DNA of 64,000 nt from positions 28,709,340 to 28,773,339 of the forward strand of contig CM049322.1 of assembly GCA_026874595.1 (NCBI GenBank), given 5' to 3'. Below, in pieces: positions 23,181-36,256 of this stretch (the first letter of the stretch is position 1; every line of letters starts with the position of its first letter). The notes beneath the pieces were generated by a model. The model searched no databases. It was not told the origin of the DNA and saw only the letters and a list, made by a program, of their open reading frames with translations. The position numbers and the translations under genes were made by a program. The DNA is from Sipunculus nudus. Its lineage: Eukaryota; Annelida; Sipuncula; Golfingiida; Sipunculidae.

Positions 23181-23706
23181 CCACTAGCGATGTCTCCTGA
23201 ATTGTGACATCCAGGTTTTGTCTGTATACGCAAAATTGCCGCCAACATTAGCGTTTTTTTATTTTTTGTGAGGATATATATATGTCCGTTATAAAAAAAG
23301 TCCCAACTTGGATAACCTCCCACGTCTGCGAGTCATCCCCCAACCCTTGAAGATAAATTGAAGCCACTGAATATCGGTGGATAAAGTTGGAAAAATTTTA
23401 TAGCCACACCCAGATAAACAATCTGACAGATGACCAAAATAACTGCCCTCAACAGCGCAACACAAATCACGGTCTCACGACTCTACTGGTTCCATCAGTA
23501 AGGGATAGTAGGAAAAATCGTGTATTTTTTCATGTAGAATTTAAGGAAAACAAGTCCACGTCTCAGACGATGGTAACCTAGAACTGACTGAGAAACAACA
23601 GCAGGGTCTGTAGCTCCGCCTTCTGGATTAATGATGTCCACAGAACATGAAGCAAGAAAGTCGTGTCCGTGGACTCAAAGGTCTCATGGCTATGATCCTC
23701 AGTTGT

Positions 23707-23709
23707 TAA

Positions 23710-23754
<45 letters not shown>

Positions 23755-23776
23755 TATAATTATAATAATAATAACA
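23707..23776. repeat. (AAT)n microsatellite
   Basis: About 20 AAT trinucleotides with two ATT interruptions near the right end. Confidence 0.95.
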
Positions 23777-25109
23777 TATATTACATTATAATGATACATA
23801 AACATACCTTTGACTCCGGATACAATTAATGATGCGTCACTTACAGAGCCTGATGAACCGTGTTTTCACAGAGTCCTTGAAATCAGCTTAACTATGGGCT
23901 CATTGTCTGTGTATATGCTCCACCATGCATTTTCCAGGTGATGTCGCAGCCTCTTTTATTGTTCGTCTTTTTTCTGGACAACCTTGCTAAAGGTATGGTT
24001 ATATTACACGACGATGACACGTCAGTGTTCGCCCACCTAGATTGGTGTCATCAGCGGGCTGTAGAACACCAATAATCACGGCACGGACCTGGGCAGCTCA
24101 CATTTCCTAATTCCTACTGCTGTAAAACGTATACTCTCCAAGATAAATCAACCAGTCTTTGTATGTTGAGTTACTAATTTTAGTGATACGCCTGATCCGA
24201 TATTTACTTTCGAAAGGTCGAGATGAACGCCCGTGAAAACCACTCAGCAGGCAATTAAGTTGTATCTACAGACAAAGTCGGGGGATACTTCGGTTTTAGG
24301 GCGGTCCCGCCGCCGCCGCCGAGTTTTCTCTATTCTAAAATAAAATGTTTCACGGGATCTTTCTCATACTTAATACGTTCATAGGTATGGAAGAGAGGAC
24401 GACGCCTATCTAAACTTGGGTCATGACCTTTACTAGGAGAGTAAGCTTGACCTTGAATATGTCATGCAGCTTTGGAGAGAAATCACAAAAAAAAAATTAA
24501 TATCTCAAGAGAGGTGGAATGGATTGGATTAAAAATAAATGAATTGAATTGCTACCTGATAGTAGTTTGAGCATTATAAGTAAAAAACTAATTGACAGAT
24601 TTCTTTCATATTATACATATGCAGATATGGGTTATATGAGTCATGTACAATTGACTCCAGTTCCTCATCAAAACAACTGTTTTCTGCAGCTCGTTAGCTA
24701 TACGACAAACCCCATATAAATCTGTACCAAATGATATACCTCGCTGTCACCTTTCGAAACGTTTCTGCGACTTCTTGGTCAAAATTAAACGCATCCGTCA
24801 TGAATTTGACTTGTGTGCACGTGAACATCCTAATTTTTTATGTTTATGATGGCCATACTTGTTTTGCCCCAGCGACTAATCAGGAGATACGCGAACTAAT
24901 AATGTCATCGGCAACAAAAAGCTGAATACTTGATCACATTCCCACTGGCCTGTTTCAGAAACGTATAGATGACATTGTTCCATTGATTACATAAATTATA
25001 AATGTTTTTTACTCTACAGGAACAATCCAATCCCTGTTTAAACAAGACTTACAAGAGCACCGCAAATGTTGCATGATACGCCCGTCGCATATCTTGTGAC
25101 GTCTGACCT
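23777..25109. other. Spacer, no gene seen
   Basis: Contains a short CCG repeat (about 24309-24321) and AT-rich sequence, with no supported gene. Confidence 0.35.
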
Positions 25110-25555
25110 CATTGAATATGCGTATATGTTGCCGAGAATGTTTTTTCAGGTGAAAACCTGTATTGGTAAATTTTCATCAGATTTCGCGAGACTAAAGTCT
25201 GGTGACCTTTGATCTGATAATATATCCATGGATTTTGCCGGAAATTAAATTTATTCCAGATAATAAATTGATTTATATTTCTGTTGCGTTTGATCAAAAT
25301 CCATCATGTTCCAGGTAAGTAATTGTGGGGACACCACAAAGTAGCGTAATGACCAATGACCTTATTAAATATACGTGGATTTTGCCCATAATCGAACTCG
25401 GGCGATATAATTCATTAGTTAGTACTTGTGGTGAGTTTCATGTAAATCCATCAAAGCCCAGGTAAGTTATCTCGGCGACACTAAAGTGAACAGACGGACG
25501 GACGGACAGACGGACCGTGGGTATACTATATATTTAATACGTCCCGTCTTAGACG
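25110..25555 (+). repeat. Dispersed repeat, two diverged tandem modules ending in (GACG)n
   Basis: Two modules (about 25115-25325 and 25326-25480) share a tggattttgcc block, aatccatca and ccaggtaagt in the same order. They are followed by acagacggacggacggacag at 25490 and taatacgtcccgtcttagac at the end. No coding potential. Confidence 0.6.
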
Positions 25556-25599
25556 GGCGTACTATTGAAGAAGCCGGGATTAGACCCAAATGATCGTTT

Positions 25600-27045
25600 G
25601 GAGGCCAGCGTCGAACCTTCCTTTCGTTTCGAGAAGCCTTGGAAGACTGTTTTGAAGAGGTAACAATGTCATCTTTATGTAAACGGCCCTATCGAAATGC
25701 TTCAATCCGCGTATTGAAGGCACCACAGCACAGAGACCGCTGTACTGAGTGTCATGGATGGTCTGCTGACAGGGACAGGCGAGAGATTCGTTTTTCTCCT
25801 AGCATTATTGGACCTCAGTGCAGCGCCTGACACGCTTGTTCATTCAATTTGACTTAAAAGACCAGATAGAGATCGTGTTAGGACCTATATTGTTTACTAT
25901 TGTTTATAGTCACAACCCCTATCTCGCATAATATCTGCACATGATTGTTCTCTAAGATGTATGCTGATGACACGCAACTGTCAAAAAGTAGTCAACAAGG
26001 CGAGTTCAGCTCTATCCATTTTTGGGATACAATGTTGTATCGAGGATGTACTATCATGGGTGGCTAGCAACAAACTAAAATTGAATACCGACAAGACTGA
26101 AGTTATGCCTGTTGGATTGAAGCCACGGACAGTTAGTCCATAAGCGTTTGTGAGAGTGAGTCCATAAGCGTTCGTGACTGCAATGTTTTCTTTTCAAACT
26201 TCCGTCAAGTCTCTCAATGTTAAGACTGCGACCTTTCTTGAGCTTTGCCGTATAGCGTTTCATCTCTACTGACGTGTGCTGTTGGCTCATTTGCGCCACG
26301 GTAAAGTCTCGCCTAGATTACTTCAATTCAGTTCTTGCTGGGTTACCTGCAGAGCAAGTCTAGCGGCTGCAGATGGTTCAGAATAATGCTGCGTGCATGT
26401 CTTATTCTTTATAAGTGCAAGCCTGTGACGCCACTGCTCAAACAGCTCCACTGGCTTCCCGTCAGGCACCGCGTACAATACAAGATTGCTATTTTTGTTT
26501 ACCGCAACTTCGACAGGGCTCGACATTTACGGTTAACCGCTTACCCGGAGCAACTGAAAGTTCCAGAAAATTATGGTAGGGCAACTAGAAGTCTCCTCCT
26601 ACTTGCCCGACTATGCAAGTCAGTCCAACATAAACTTTCCAACATAAACCCAAAGCATGAAAAATGATCTTTGTGTTCTTGAATACAATCAATAATATTT
26701 GAAGGGCAAGTAAACATTCATGTATGGCAAGTAAAAGCTAAATGTTACTTGCTCGACTAGGCAAGTACTTTAAAAAGTAAATGTCGAGCCCTGTTCGATA
26801 CTCACTTCCATCATATTTGCCTGAAAAATTAATAGCCTAATGGCCTTTGCATACGCTGCGTGCAGCTAACAGAGATCTTAAGTACCGAAATGTAATATGA
26901 AAGTCGGTGAACGCTCCTTCCGTTCCATAGCCCCAAAAGTCTGGAATTCGCTTTCTACTTCACTTAGAAAATCTCCGACTCTTACATTATTTAAAACCAA
27001 TTTAAAAATTGTCTCTTTCGGCAAAGATTGGGTTATTAATATTTA
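25600..27045 (+). mobile_element. Degenerate CR1/L2-like non-LTR retrotransposon (RT C-terminal half)
   Basis: Plus-strand fragments follow the RT order: FLLALLDLSAAPDTLVHSI near 25796 (the usual LDLSAAFDT palm motif with Pro for Phe), MYADDTQLSK near 25960 (catalytic YADD), a CIEDVLSWVASNKLKLNTDK segment near 26030, then LLKQLHWLPVRHRVQYKIAI at about 26434-26500 and, after an inserted MITE, a SLPSYLPEKL segment and IAPKVWNSLSTSLRKS near 26940. Stops and frameshifts are frequent. The motif set is that of CR1/L2-type elements. The 280-bp insertion at 26514-26793 splits it. Confidence 0.85.
26514..26793. mobile_element. Non-autonomous hAT-like MITE, 280 bp, nested in the LINE
   Basis: Perfect 17-bp terminal inverted repeats cagggctcgacatttac / gtaaatgtcgagccctg, flanked by a perfect 5-bp duplication TTCGA (26509-26513 and 26794-26798). 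The interior is non-coding and has inverted cttgcc-cgact-aggcaagt motifs. CAGGG ends suggest hAT, but hAT elements usually duplicate 8 bp. Confidence 0.9.
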
Positions 27046-27159
27046 TGATTAACTTTGTTTTTCTTATGTCAGTTACAATGGATAAACACTGGAGAAAAGT
27101 GAGAAAGAAAGTGGCCCAAGGGAGAGGCTCAGGGAGTAAGGTTTCGTGAAATTTGTAAG

Positions 27160-27213
27160 TGGGTATGACTGTGTGTGTGTGTGTGAATGGCCTTGTGAGT
27201 CCGACTGTCGGAG

Positions 27214-27253
<40 letters not shown>

Positions 27254-27290
27254 TATCTACCTATTATTATTATTATTATTATTATAATTA
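27160..27290. repeat. Microsatellite cluster: (TG)n, (TA)n, (ATT)n
   Basis: A TG run at about 27168-27184, TA at 27217-27252 and ATT at 27262-27287 follow the LINE 3' end. Further TA/TG runs lie at 27383-27415. Confidence 0.9.
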
Positions 27291-27384
27291 TTTTTACTAT
27301 AGGATGAAGTCTGATTAATTTGGGGTCATAGCCTTTACTATGGGTGTGACTTTGATCATGAGTGTGGTCATGAGTGTGTGTATG

Positions 27385-27416
<32 letters not shown>

Positions 27417-27894
27417 GGTGTTTGTGTGCACGGGAAGTTCACTGTATAATATAATAATAAAAAAATAAAAAATATACATTGAAGAATGAAGGAGATATCA
27501 AGCCTTGAAGGAGATTTTTTTAAGATTACCAGGTGTGTATTCGAAAAGAGGAAAAACCGTAGGCTAAACGGGATGAAAGAAAATATCAAAATAACACAAT
27601 ATGCTTCGCGGATTACCTCGAGCATTTGAATAACTCTCAGTCTATCGCTCTACTTTCAGCAATAAACAAATTGTCCTGAACATTATTTCATGACAGTATT
27701 ATTTTGTATTTTGTTTCTGTTTTAAATTATAACCATGAAGTAATCATAAGATCAGGTGTCTAGATATCATCTTGATCATGACCAGTATACACTGCTACAT
27801 GATTTAGAATCGAACTAGTTTTCTGTATTACTTTATGTATTTAAGTCTAGAGGATGTGTTATTGTTAATGAACAAATAAAAGAATCCACATCTT

Positions 27895-28030
27895 CACTCT
27901 AAGAAAAAAGGGTTCTTGGTGGTTCTTCTAAAAACCCACATAGTTCTGGGTAAAACCATGGTTTCTTCTGGAACTCTTTTCTGTGTAAAGTGGTTCCATC
28001 TGGCACCTGGCGGTTCGTGCCCTGGCCATA
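27895..28030. repeat. Possible MITE-like fragment rich in ggttct/ggttc motifs
   Basis: aaaaaagggttcttggtggt and related ggttctt, tggttcc and ggcggttc motifs recur within 130 bp. No second terminus could be paired, so the element limits are uncertain. Confidence 0.3.
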
Positions 28031-29530
28031 ACTAATTAATTTATGAATAAACCAATATATAGATAATTGATAAATCACTCAAAAAAAAAAAATAATAATA
28101 TCAAGAAGAATGATAAATAATAATCGGGGTAAAATTATATTCCTTATCAACCTGCAGATATGCGGAAAATGAAATGCTAAGCAAACTGTTTACAAAGCTC
28201 GATTAAAAGGGTTTAATAAAGCCTGGTAAATAATGAAATAAAACCCATTGGGATGTCGAAAGTAAACTGTATAGATGTATTTTTATCATCATTTGAGTCA
28301 TCATTTATTATGCCATGTGATAATGATCATATGGAGGAATCAGGTAAAACGCAGGAGAGAAACGTACTTGTTATGTTCTTATTGTCTTAAACGATGCAGA
28401 TGTCGAAGAAGTTTCTTGTAATCTTGTCAAAGAAATGCCCGAATGTTTGGCGCCTCCTCTCGCTTCTGTTCGATTAACTGGATACAGTATGTATATAAAA
28501 TGAGGGTGAAGTTTTAGATTGCTTAAAATTTCCATATTAAAGGTAAACTTTCAGAAGCATGCTTTACTTCTTATGATGATACTCTGCCTTTAAATTCAGT
28601 AGTTTACAACAGGGGGGCAGAACTTGCCAAAAGGAAGTAGAAACTTACAGGAGAGACTTTATAACTCACCATTAGCCACAATGGCTAGCATTTATAAAGA
28701 AAACACTGTAAGAGTATTTTAATTGTAAAGTACATGCAGCAGTTTCATCCACTTTTTTGAAGCCAGGACACATATTTTCTGGGCAATTTCCAAAAAAGGT
28801 TAATGTCTGCCCTTTTGGGCCTCAGCATATGATAAAAATCAGGTCTGACCTATTTAAGAACTAGAGTCCGAGCCATACATTTGATAAAATCAAGTTTTTT
28901 CATACTAATGTGCTAAATATTTACTATATTACTGGAAAAATAATAATTATGATGATACTAAGTTTTTCTTCTCACAAAAAGGGTATAAAATTTGTAGGAA
29001 TGATTTTCATTTTATGGTCATTCCATGTGAAATACCTCCTGAATGACCATCTCTGATTTGCCGAATACTTCATGTTGATACTTTCAATTTTCCCAAAAGC
29101 AAACATGCAAAATGTTAAGCAATGTATCTGCAAAAGTTTTGTTAATTCTGAGACTTTAACCTAACATATGGGCATGACCCTAATTTTCTGCAAAAGAAAA
29201 ACCCAAATGTTGCTAAAATGTTACAGGTTTTCGTAAGTTATTACTTTTTAACTATTCATTCTAAATGCATGAAGCCTGGAAGGGTTGTTCTACACTATTG
29301 TTTCTTTGACTATTAAGACAGACTGAAAATTGAAAAATATACAAATTAAACCCTGGAAAGATTTTGTAACTTTTTTTTTAATTCTAGCCTCTCTGACACA
29401 CTGTTTCTGAAGCAAACTAGATATTTCAAATTAATCATACATGTTACTGATGATTAGGCGTATACTTAGCAACATATGAAAGCAATCAAATTGTTTAATT
29501 TATAAGACATTAAAACTGAGATTTATATAA

Positions 29531-29577
<47 letters not shown>

Positions 29578-31869
29578 ATTCGTATTCGTTTATTCGAATA
29601 CATTTATGTTTTGGAGTATTTGTATTCGTATTTGTGTACCCCTGCTGTATTCGTATTCAATTCGAATACATTTCTCCTGTATTCGACCCATGTCTGATAT
29701 ATATATATATATACACATAAACTTTCCAGGTTTCAAATTTTAAAGTTGAATTTTCACAACTGAACATTTATGATAGATCTGCAATCTTTTTTTTTCCTCT
29801 CAGAGTTCCTTTCATTTCTTATTAAAACGTCTGAAGAGCTTTTATATGTTTACTGATCAAATGCTTAAAGAAGACCATTAAACCTGTCTAGTTTTACTTC
29901 ATTTCATGACATGAATGCTTGTTTGCAATGATTCTGTTGTGATGAATCTATATAAGATTTAGTTATAAAAATGTGAAAAAGAATTTTTAACTATCCTCGT
30001 AAGGGATTTTCGGTGTTTATCTGTACTTTTTAGAAATTTCTTATAATTTCCCTTTAAACATATTTTCTAAATACATTATTATGCCTGTTTGTTCTAGAAT
30101 GTCTTCACTGACCTCTTATATTGGAACGATTTTGAAGATATGATTTTCCTTCAATAAAATTCAAATATCTTAAAAAAGACTTAATTTATTTTCCCCATTT
30201 AATCAACAAACTAGAGAATCTGAGGAAAAGAATGATGTATGGATTATGACGATACCGTAAATTTAGTTATTTTGATAAAACTGTTTACTTTTTTTGCTGG
30301 TGCTTTTGGCCGAATGCATTATAAATTATGAGAATGGGTTATTTGTAAAATAATTAACGTATTAATTCATATGATTAATAGATCATCATGAGGCTATATA
30401 GCTATGGAAGTCCTATTCTGCATATTAAATTGATAATTAACAGTAATAGAAATTACGGTCTGACTGTAATTAAATATTATTAGCGTATCTCCATTGCAGA
30501 ATAAAAAAATATTCGGAAACCTGTGGTGAAACTGAATAACATATTAACGATCTTTCAATGTTTTTCGACCCGAGACAGTTGTTACTTCTAATACCTCACA
30601 ACGTTCGTTATAAATATTTTTACTGTTAACTGCCATGTATTGCATAAATACTATAGTTTTGCTTTTTTTTAAATAGAAACCCGGGGGGGGGGGGGGGTGA
30701 CTGTACTGAGCACTTTGCTGAACTTTACTTGCATGACCGACTATGAAGAAAGCTGGACTTAAAGTAATGTGGACATGTCTCGGGGAATATCTGGGGGTTT
30801 TGGTAGCAGCCAAGCTCTGTTTTGTTATGGGGAAACTCCTGCTTGAGAGACACGACATTTTAGTCTTGAAGAGAACCAGGTTTAGGGTTTAGCCCTATGT
30901 TACATCAATCTCTGGTTGCGTGAATACTGGGCTTGAAGATGGTAAAGGACTCACTCTCATCAGAATATTTGGCTTGGGTATACCCAGCGGCTAAGGCTTG
31001 CGGTGGATGGCAGTTATGTGGTTAAACTAAACAATGTAGGCGTGACTATGATATTATTTCTGGATAAAAGATATATTTTTGCTGATCAGACATAAGCGGA
31101 CACGGTGATTCTGTTTGCATTAGTTAAGTATTTAACATCTCCTGCTTGTTACTCAGGTTAACTTTGGCCGGTGAGTGATGATATACCCCGTGATAAGGTT
31201 CTACCCGGACCTTACTAAATTAAATGAGTATCCACCAATTTTGAGGTAGACGTAAATGTGATATCACGACTTGTGAAGGCGATGTCCAACTTGTTATATA
31301 CCGCTAACCGGTGAACGGGTCCCTCAGCGTGGGGACAAAATTACCTCCAGCAGATCACTAGATTGGACCATTCTCTGAAGCAATCGCTGTAGAGACAAGC
31401 AGGGCGCCCGGTCATCCCCTGATTACCTTGATGTTTAAAAGGCCAGTGGTTTGTTATACCGGCAAACAACAGCTTCCTTATCTATCTCAAACCTAGAACA
31501 GCAATTCATCATGGGCTAGAAGCTTTGAGAGGCAGATGAACATTTGGATGAAATATTTATCAAACCTTTAAAGCTTCACTTAATCCAAGGTTTACTGGCT
31601 AGAAGCACATGAAAAGCAGGAATATATAACGAAGCTACAATATGTTTTCGTAAAATCAAATGAAGAAATCATGCAAAGTTGAATGTATTGTGCATCATAA
31701 TGTATGGGGAATTATTTAGATTTATCAGTGACCCGTTAAGGAACAAGGCACGGGACATGAGCAAAGCTGACTTTATTTAATAAGTTTACATGATTAACCG
31801 AAGGTTTTCCATGCTTACACTGCCCTATAAGATACTTCCACCCTGAAGTGTCTAATTATTTTCTGTATT
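28031..31869. other. Long AT-rich spacer, no gene seen
   Basis: No frame above about 105 codons. The longest, minus strand 30858-30544, crosses a poly-G run (30684-30697) and looks fortuitous. Holds the composite tattcg repeat at 29532-29713. Confidence 0.4.
29532..29713. repeat. tattcgtattcg repeat flanked on both sides by (TA)n
   Basis: A (TA)n tract at 29532-29572 is followed by repeated tattcgtattcg and attcgaatac motifs to about 29690, then a second (TA)n at 29697-29713. The attcgaat motif is palindromic. It resembles dispersed invertebrate repeats with tattcgaata motifs. Confidence 0.6.
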
Positions 31870-32075
31870 TGCGGTCACCCCGGGAGGCTTATTGCCTCCA
31901 CCAGGCGTGTATGCGTTCATCCCCGCTCGTGTGTGGTTGTGTGCGTGTTTGTTTACAAATCACGCAACCATGAATGGAATCTCATGAAATTTCCAGGGTA
32001 AATCGGGAATGGGCAGGTAAAGAAACTTTTACATACTAATGTTGATCCGGAACATGTTCAGGATTCCGGAACGCC
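31870..32075. repeat. Dispersed repeat with tctcatgaaatttccagggt block
   Basis: The order gtgtgtggttgtgtgcgtgt, a caaccatgaatggaatctcatgaaatttcc block, and gttgatccggaacatgttca is typical of a widespread invertebrate dispersed repeat. Only one copy lies in this window, so the call rests on general knowledge. Confidence 0.4.
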
Positions 32076-32354
32076 TTCAAAGAATATTCACAAATGTTAA
32101 GTCACTTATGCACGGATGAAACAGGAAATATGGTCCGAAAAGGTTAATGCGAACATTGGTTTGGGAGCATCCCGCAACATGGACCACCACATGGCGCAAC
32201 CTTGCATTCCTCAGAATGCAGGTTTCTAGTTTACCGTTATTCAATTCGGTTAGCCTGGAGGCTCTCCCACGCGTTGTCAGTATGGCTGTTTTCTTCATGT
32301 GTTGCGTGTTCAGGCTGCCAGCTCGCAGGTTCTGTTTATGACCATAGCACGCAC

Positions 32355-32905
32355 TGTCAACCCGGATTTTCTCCTAAATTAATATATTTATACGCTGTCA
32401 GCCAGGCAGCTCTCTTAGCAAAATGTATTTATACGATGTCAATACGAAGGTTCTCTTTACTCAATGTATAACACGCTGTCAACACGGAGGTTCTCTTTAC
32501 TAAATGTAGTTACACGATGTCAACATTGAGGTTCTCTTTACTCAGTGTATTTACACGATCTCAACACGCAGGTTCTCTTTACTAAAAGTAGATACACGAT
32601 CTCAACACGGATGTTCTCTTTTTTCAATGTATTTGCACGATGTCAACACGGAGGATCTCTTTATTCAATGTATTTACACGATGTCAACACACAGGTTCTC
32701 TTTATTCAATGTATTTACACGATGTCAACACGGAGGTTCTCTTTTTTCAATGTATTTACACGCCTCTTTGCCTTATGTATTTACACGCCGTCAACCAATT
32801 GGTTCTCTTTGCTTAACGTCTTAATAACAGTGTCAACCCTGAGGTTCTCAATATTTTACATATATACACAGTCACCCCGTAGGTCCTCTTTATTCCACGT
32901 ATTTA
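32355..32905. repeat. 41-bp minisatellite, left part, about 14 units
   Basis: A unit with gtcaacacggaggttctctt and cattcaatgtatttacacga-type blocks repeats about every 41 bp, with divergence rising toward both ends and one truncated unit at about 32760. The array is interrupted at 32905 by the hAT-like element and resumes at 37302. Overlapping plus-strand ORFs here (for example 32545-32934) are frame-cycling artefacts. Confidence 0.85.
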
Positions 32906-33030
32906 CAGGGTTCCTGCACTTTTTTTCAGAATAAAATTCCATGGTTTTCAAGGATTTTCCATGACCTATTTTCATACTTTTCCATGACATTTCGGAAGTG
33001 AAATGTTACGTTTTCCATGATTTTCAATGA
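32906..33030. repeat. Left terminal region of the hAT-like element
   Basis: Terminal CAGGGTTCC followed by several copies of ttttccatga and attccatggttttcaa, mirrored in the right end. Confidence 0.8.
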
Positions 33031-33839
33031 TAAATGAGATAAGGACATATCATAATGGTATTTTTGTGGTACCATGATGAGTTTTTGCATGGGAAGATAC
33101 ACAGAAGGGGTTACTAGTGCTCTTTATGGCCGACCAACAGTCCATGGCCATTCAAGGGTAATGCTTGTTTTTATGATTGGCCAAAAGGATTGTGCTGCCA
33201 GAAGGTACAAACTACAGAGCCTGGTCGTTATGGGCTGGCAGTATAAGATGGATGTGTCAGGTTGTTTTGACGGAGCAAAAGGGCAACATAAATGAAATAA
33301 ATGTATATGTAATCCCTACATATATTATAGTCATAACCTGAAAGTGTGAAATGTTCAAGTACATCACAGGCAAAATAAAAAGGTACATGTATACACCCAG
33401 GTTCAGCTATTTTGCAATAGAAGAAATACTGCACAACCTGGACTTGGGTGCCCATGTGGGGTGTAGAACTCACCAATATGATTCTGTAGCAACCCTTGCT
33501 ACACTACAGCAACTATTTGAAACTGATGAGGGACGTCTGTAAATTCCTTATGTCCAACTTGACCAGAAGAAAACTAAATCATAGTTATTCAATCTTTAAG
33601 TTTTGATTCCAAAATATTTTGTGACACTTCAGAGAACAGAACTTTCACTTGTCAGATAAGTCATGACTGAAGCCAGCATGCTACTAGTTAAAAATGAATC
33701 AAAATAGAACAGCAGCCAACCTTAATTAAAGAAGTATTTCACCAGCAAATTCAACTGATTCTATAACTAATGTCCAAACAGATAACTACAAACACTTAGC
33801 CGTAACAAACTAAAAATATAAATCTTTGAGGTTTCAAAG

Positions 33840-36256
33840 TTATTTGTCCATGGCTTTCAGGCCCTCCTCAAGAGAGGTTATTTGTTTCTCAACGTCAGCC
33901 ATTTCATTCTTTTTCTCTTTGGCCCTCTTTCGAAGTGCATAAGACTCAATCAACATTTTATTTATTCCCCTGCTTTTCTCAGCTTCCTCTGCCTTTTCAT
34001 CTGCACTGTCCAGAAGAGTCTTAATGTCAGTCTCAAGACATTTTCTTTTTCTCTTGATTTCCTGTATTTCATCAAACATAGCCTGTCTTTTCAATGCCCT
34101 CTCACTGCTGGCCTTGCCCTGTTTCTGTTCTTAAAGATAATTTCTGTATTTCTTCCTAGCAGAGCTGACATAACTCAAGCATTTAGGTGTGACCTTAAAT
34201 TTTTTGAATCCACCAATGTCTGTCAAATGATCCAATACCAGACGCTGTGAGGCGAGAGATTTTTCTCCTTCATGTTTTCGACAAGAATTTCTTTGTTATA
34301 TGAGAATCCGCTCTCTACCCTGGCTTTTCCATGTGATAAAATCAGCAGTTATTCTACCACACCACGGAGGCTAGGGAAATTTGACAGTCTTTCATAAAGA
34401 AAAATGTCCAGTGATTCACATTTGATTGGGTCATATTGAGAGTATTCTAAACGCTCCTCCCCTGTCAGGCCGGCCTGCAACATGCACTAAAAATTCATCA
34501 AACTCTGCTTTAACTGTTTCAGCAGTGCCTTCATCAATGCGTTTGCTAGAAATCAGTGTTTCAAGGACATGCTTGAATTTAGACTTTGCACTGTCAGGTT
34601 TTGTGACCATAAACTCTGAGCTGAGGGATGACAATGCCCTAGCAAAGGTATATGCTATAGGAGTTTTGTCAAGTAGGTGCTTGGCAGATGTTGCAAGCAT
34701 TGACTTGCACTTCATGCGGACCTCCATGATTTCCCTCTCTGAAATGCCCTTTGCTACTTTCTTCAGCTCTACTTCAGCCCTGAAGCCAATGTCCACAGCT
34801 TTATAGGACAGATGGTTCTCTGCCTTTTCAGGATCTATTTTCAACAGGGTGCAGTTTCATTGGTGGCAGTGATCAGCACTGAACATTTTACAAATCTTTT
34901 CATCAGAGCCCTCACAATCTTTTCAAGATGAATGGCAAGGAATGGCACCAGAGGGCGCTCACTTTGAAACATGCTCAGGAATGGAGTCATCTGGCTTGAA
35001 ACTGTTTGAATAAATGCTAGCTTGACCAACATCAACTTGTCATCAACACATTCTTCACAGTAGTGTAGGAGTCGCACGTGGGTTTCGAGTATTTTGACTT
35101 CTCTTTCCTAACTTCAGTAATGTATTTAACTACGTTCGGCCGAATTTCCAAAGCACGGACTACAACTGGCCTGTTTTCACTCCAACGGTGCCCACAAAAC
35201 TGCAATGGGAATACCTCTGATTTGGTAATGCAAGTGTAGTCTGCCCTTCGTGCATCAGAATCTTTGAAAAGCCAGAACAAAGCCTTAAGAACCTTATTTA
35301 CAAGCAAGCCGGATTTTTTAACCCCATTCTTGAAGGCATTGTGCGTTGTGTGCAGACCGCAACTACCAATGTTTAGCAGGCCAGCACACTGACTTTTATT
35401 TAATTTTTCAGTGAGCATCCTGAACAGTTTCCAGTTTACAGCAGGACCATCCATGGAAAGTTGAATAAGTTTCTCTCGGCCAAATTCAGTCACAGCATTA
35501 AGTAGAGGATGCAGAAGATCCTCAGCTTTTCCATGCCCAAGAAATTCCGACTTAAGGTATCTTGTACGGACAGAGTTTTGAACAGGATCCCAAAACCTAA
35601 TATCGAGCTGTTTTTTGTAAGCTTTCATTGTGTGATTCATCAAACATCATCACAAAATTATCCAATTCCTTCATCTTGATATGCAGAAGTTCTTCAATAT
35701 ATGAGCCAAGGCCAAACGCCACGATGTACGAAATTTTGTTCACACCACAACTCATATTTTGGGCTATGGGACTGTCATGAAATGCCCTCTTAAAGAATTG
35801 GCCAACATGCTTACAACTACTATAACTGTAGTGACAAACAACACATGTTACAGCCCACAGAATCTCTGCTGTTGCTACATCTGTACTGTGAACATAGGTA
35901 TCCATACTAACGCTGCTAGCAGTACCACTATGACATTGACCCTGACCTTTACTTGGAAATGGACCACTTTTTCTCTCATCTGCGGCACCGTCAGTGTCGG
36001 CACCAGACTGACCAGTTTTATCATTATCATCCCTACTGCTATGAAGCCATGCCGATACACTCAAGTTCCGCCCTGTTTCTCCATGTTATAATTTATGTTT
36101 ATCACCCTTTTGATGCGACTTGATCGCCGCGATACCCATATTCCTCACGCTAAACGTCTTTGCACAAGTCTTGCACCCCGCTGAATATTCATCGTTTTTC
36201 ACTCGCTCGATCAATTCATACTTCTCCAGCCACTCGTCGTGGAATTTGCATGCCAT
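33840..36256 (-). pseudogene. BED zinc-finger hAT-like transposase, broken
   Basis: Read on the minus strand. A 56-codon N-terminal ORF (36256-36086) encodes a BED-like finger, C-x2-C at CKTC and H-x5-H at SHQKGDKH, with the conserved leading W. It ends at an in-frame TAA (36088-36086), after which the same frame continues to about 35597, with a second Cys/His stretch and FDES. A frameshift near 35630 leads to a 203-codon segment (35643-35032) containing LSMDG and CGLHTTH, matching the Asp and C-x2-H features of hAT catalytic cores, and a FCGHRW motif. Further shifts give 35077-34841, 34844-34431, a scrambled stretch with VENMKEK and QRLVLDHLTDIGG, and a final coiled-coil segment 34094-33840 rich in Lys/Glu ending in TAA. 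At least one nonsense and three frameshift changes are visible. Confidence 0.85.
36086..36256 (-). pseudogene. N-terminal BED-type zinc finger ORF of the transposase
   Basis: Starts at ATG (MACKFHDEWLEKYE) and spans the full finger before the premature TAA. It is in frame with the following segment, so one substitution separates them. Confidence 0.8.

Noticed and set aside
32545-32934. 129-codon plus-strand ORF
   Set aside because: It is the 41-bp minisatellite read through shifting frames and it runs into the transposon end.
33882-34250. Plus-strand 122-codon ORF rich in Phe and Leu
   Set aside because: Antisense of the Lys/Glu-rich coiled coil at the transposase C-terminus.
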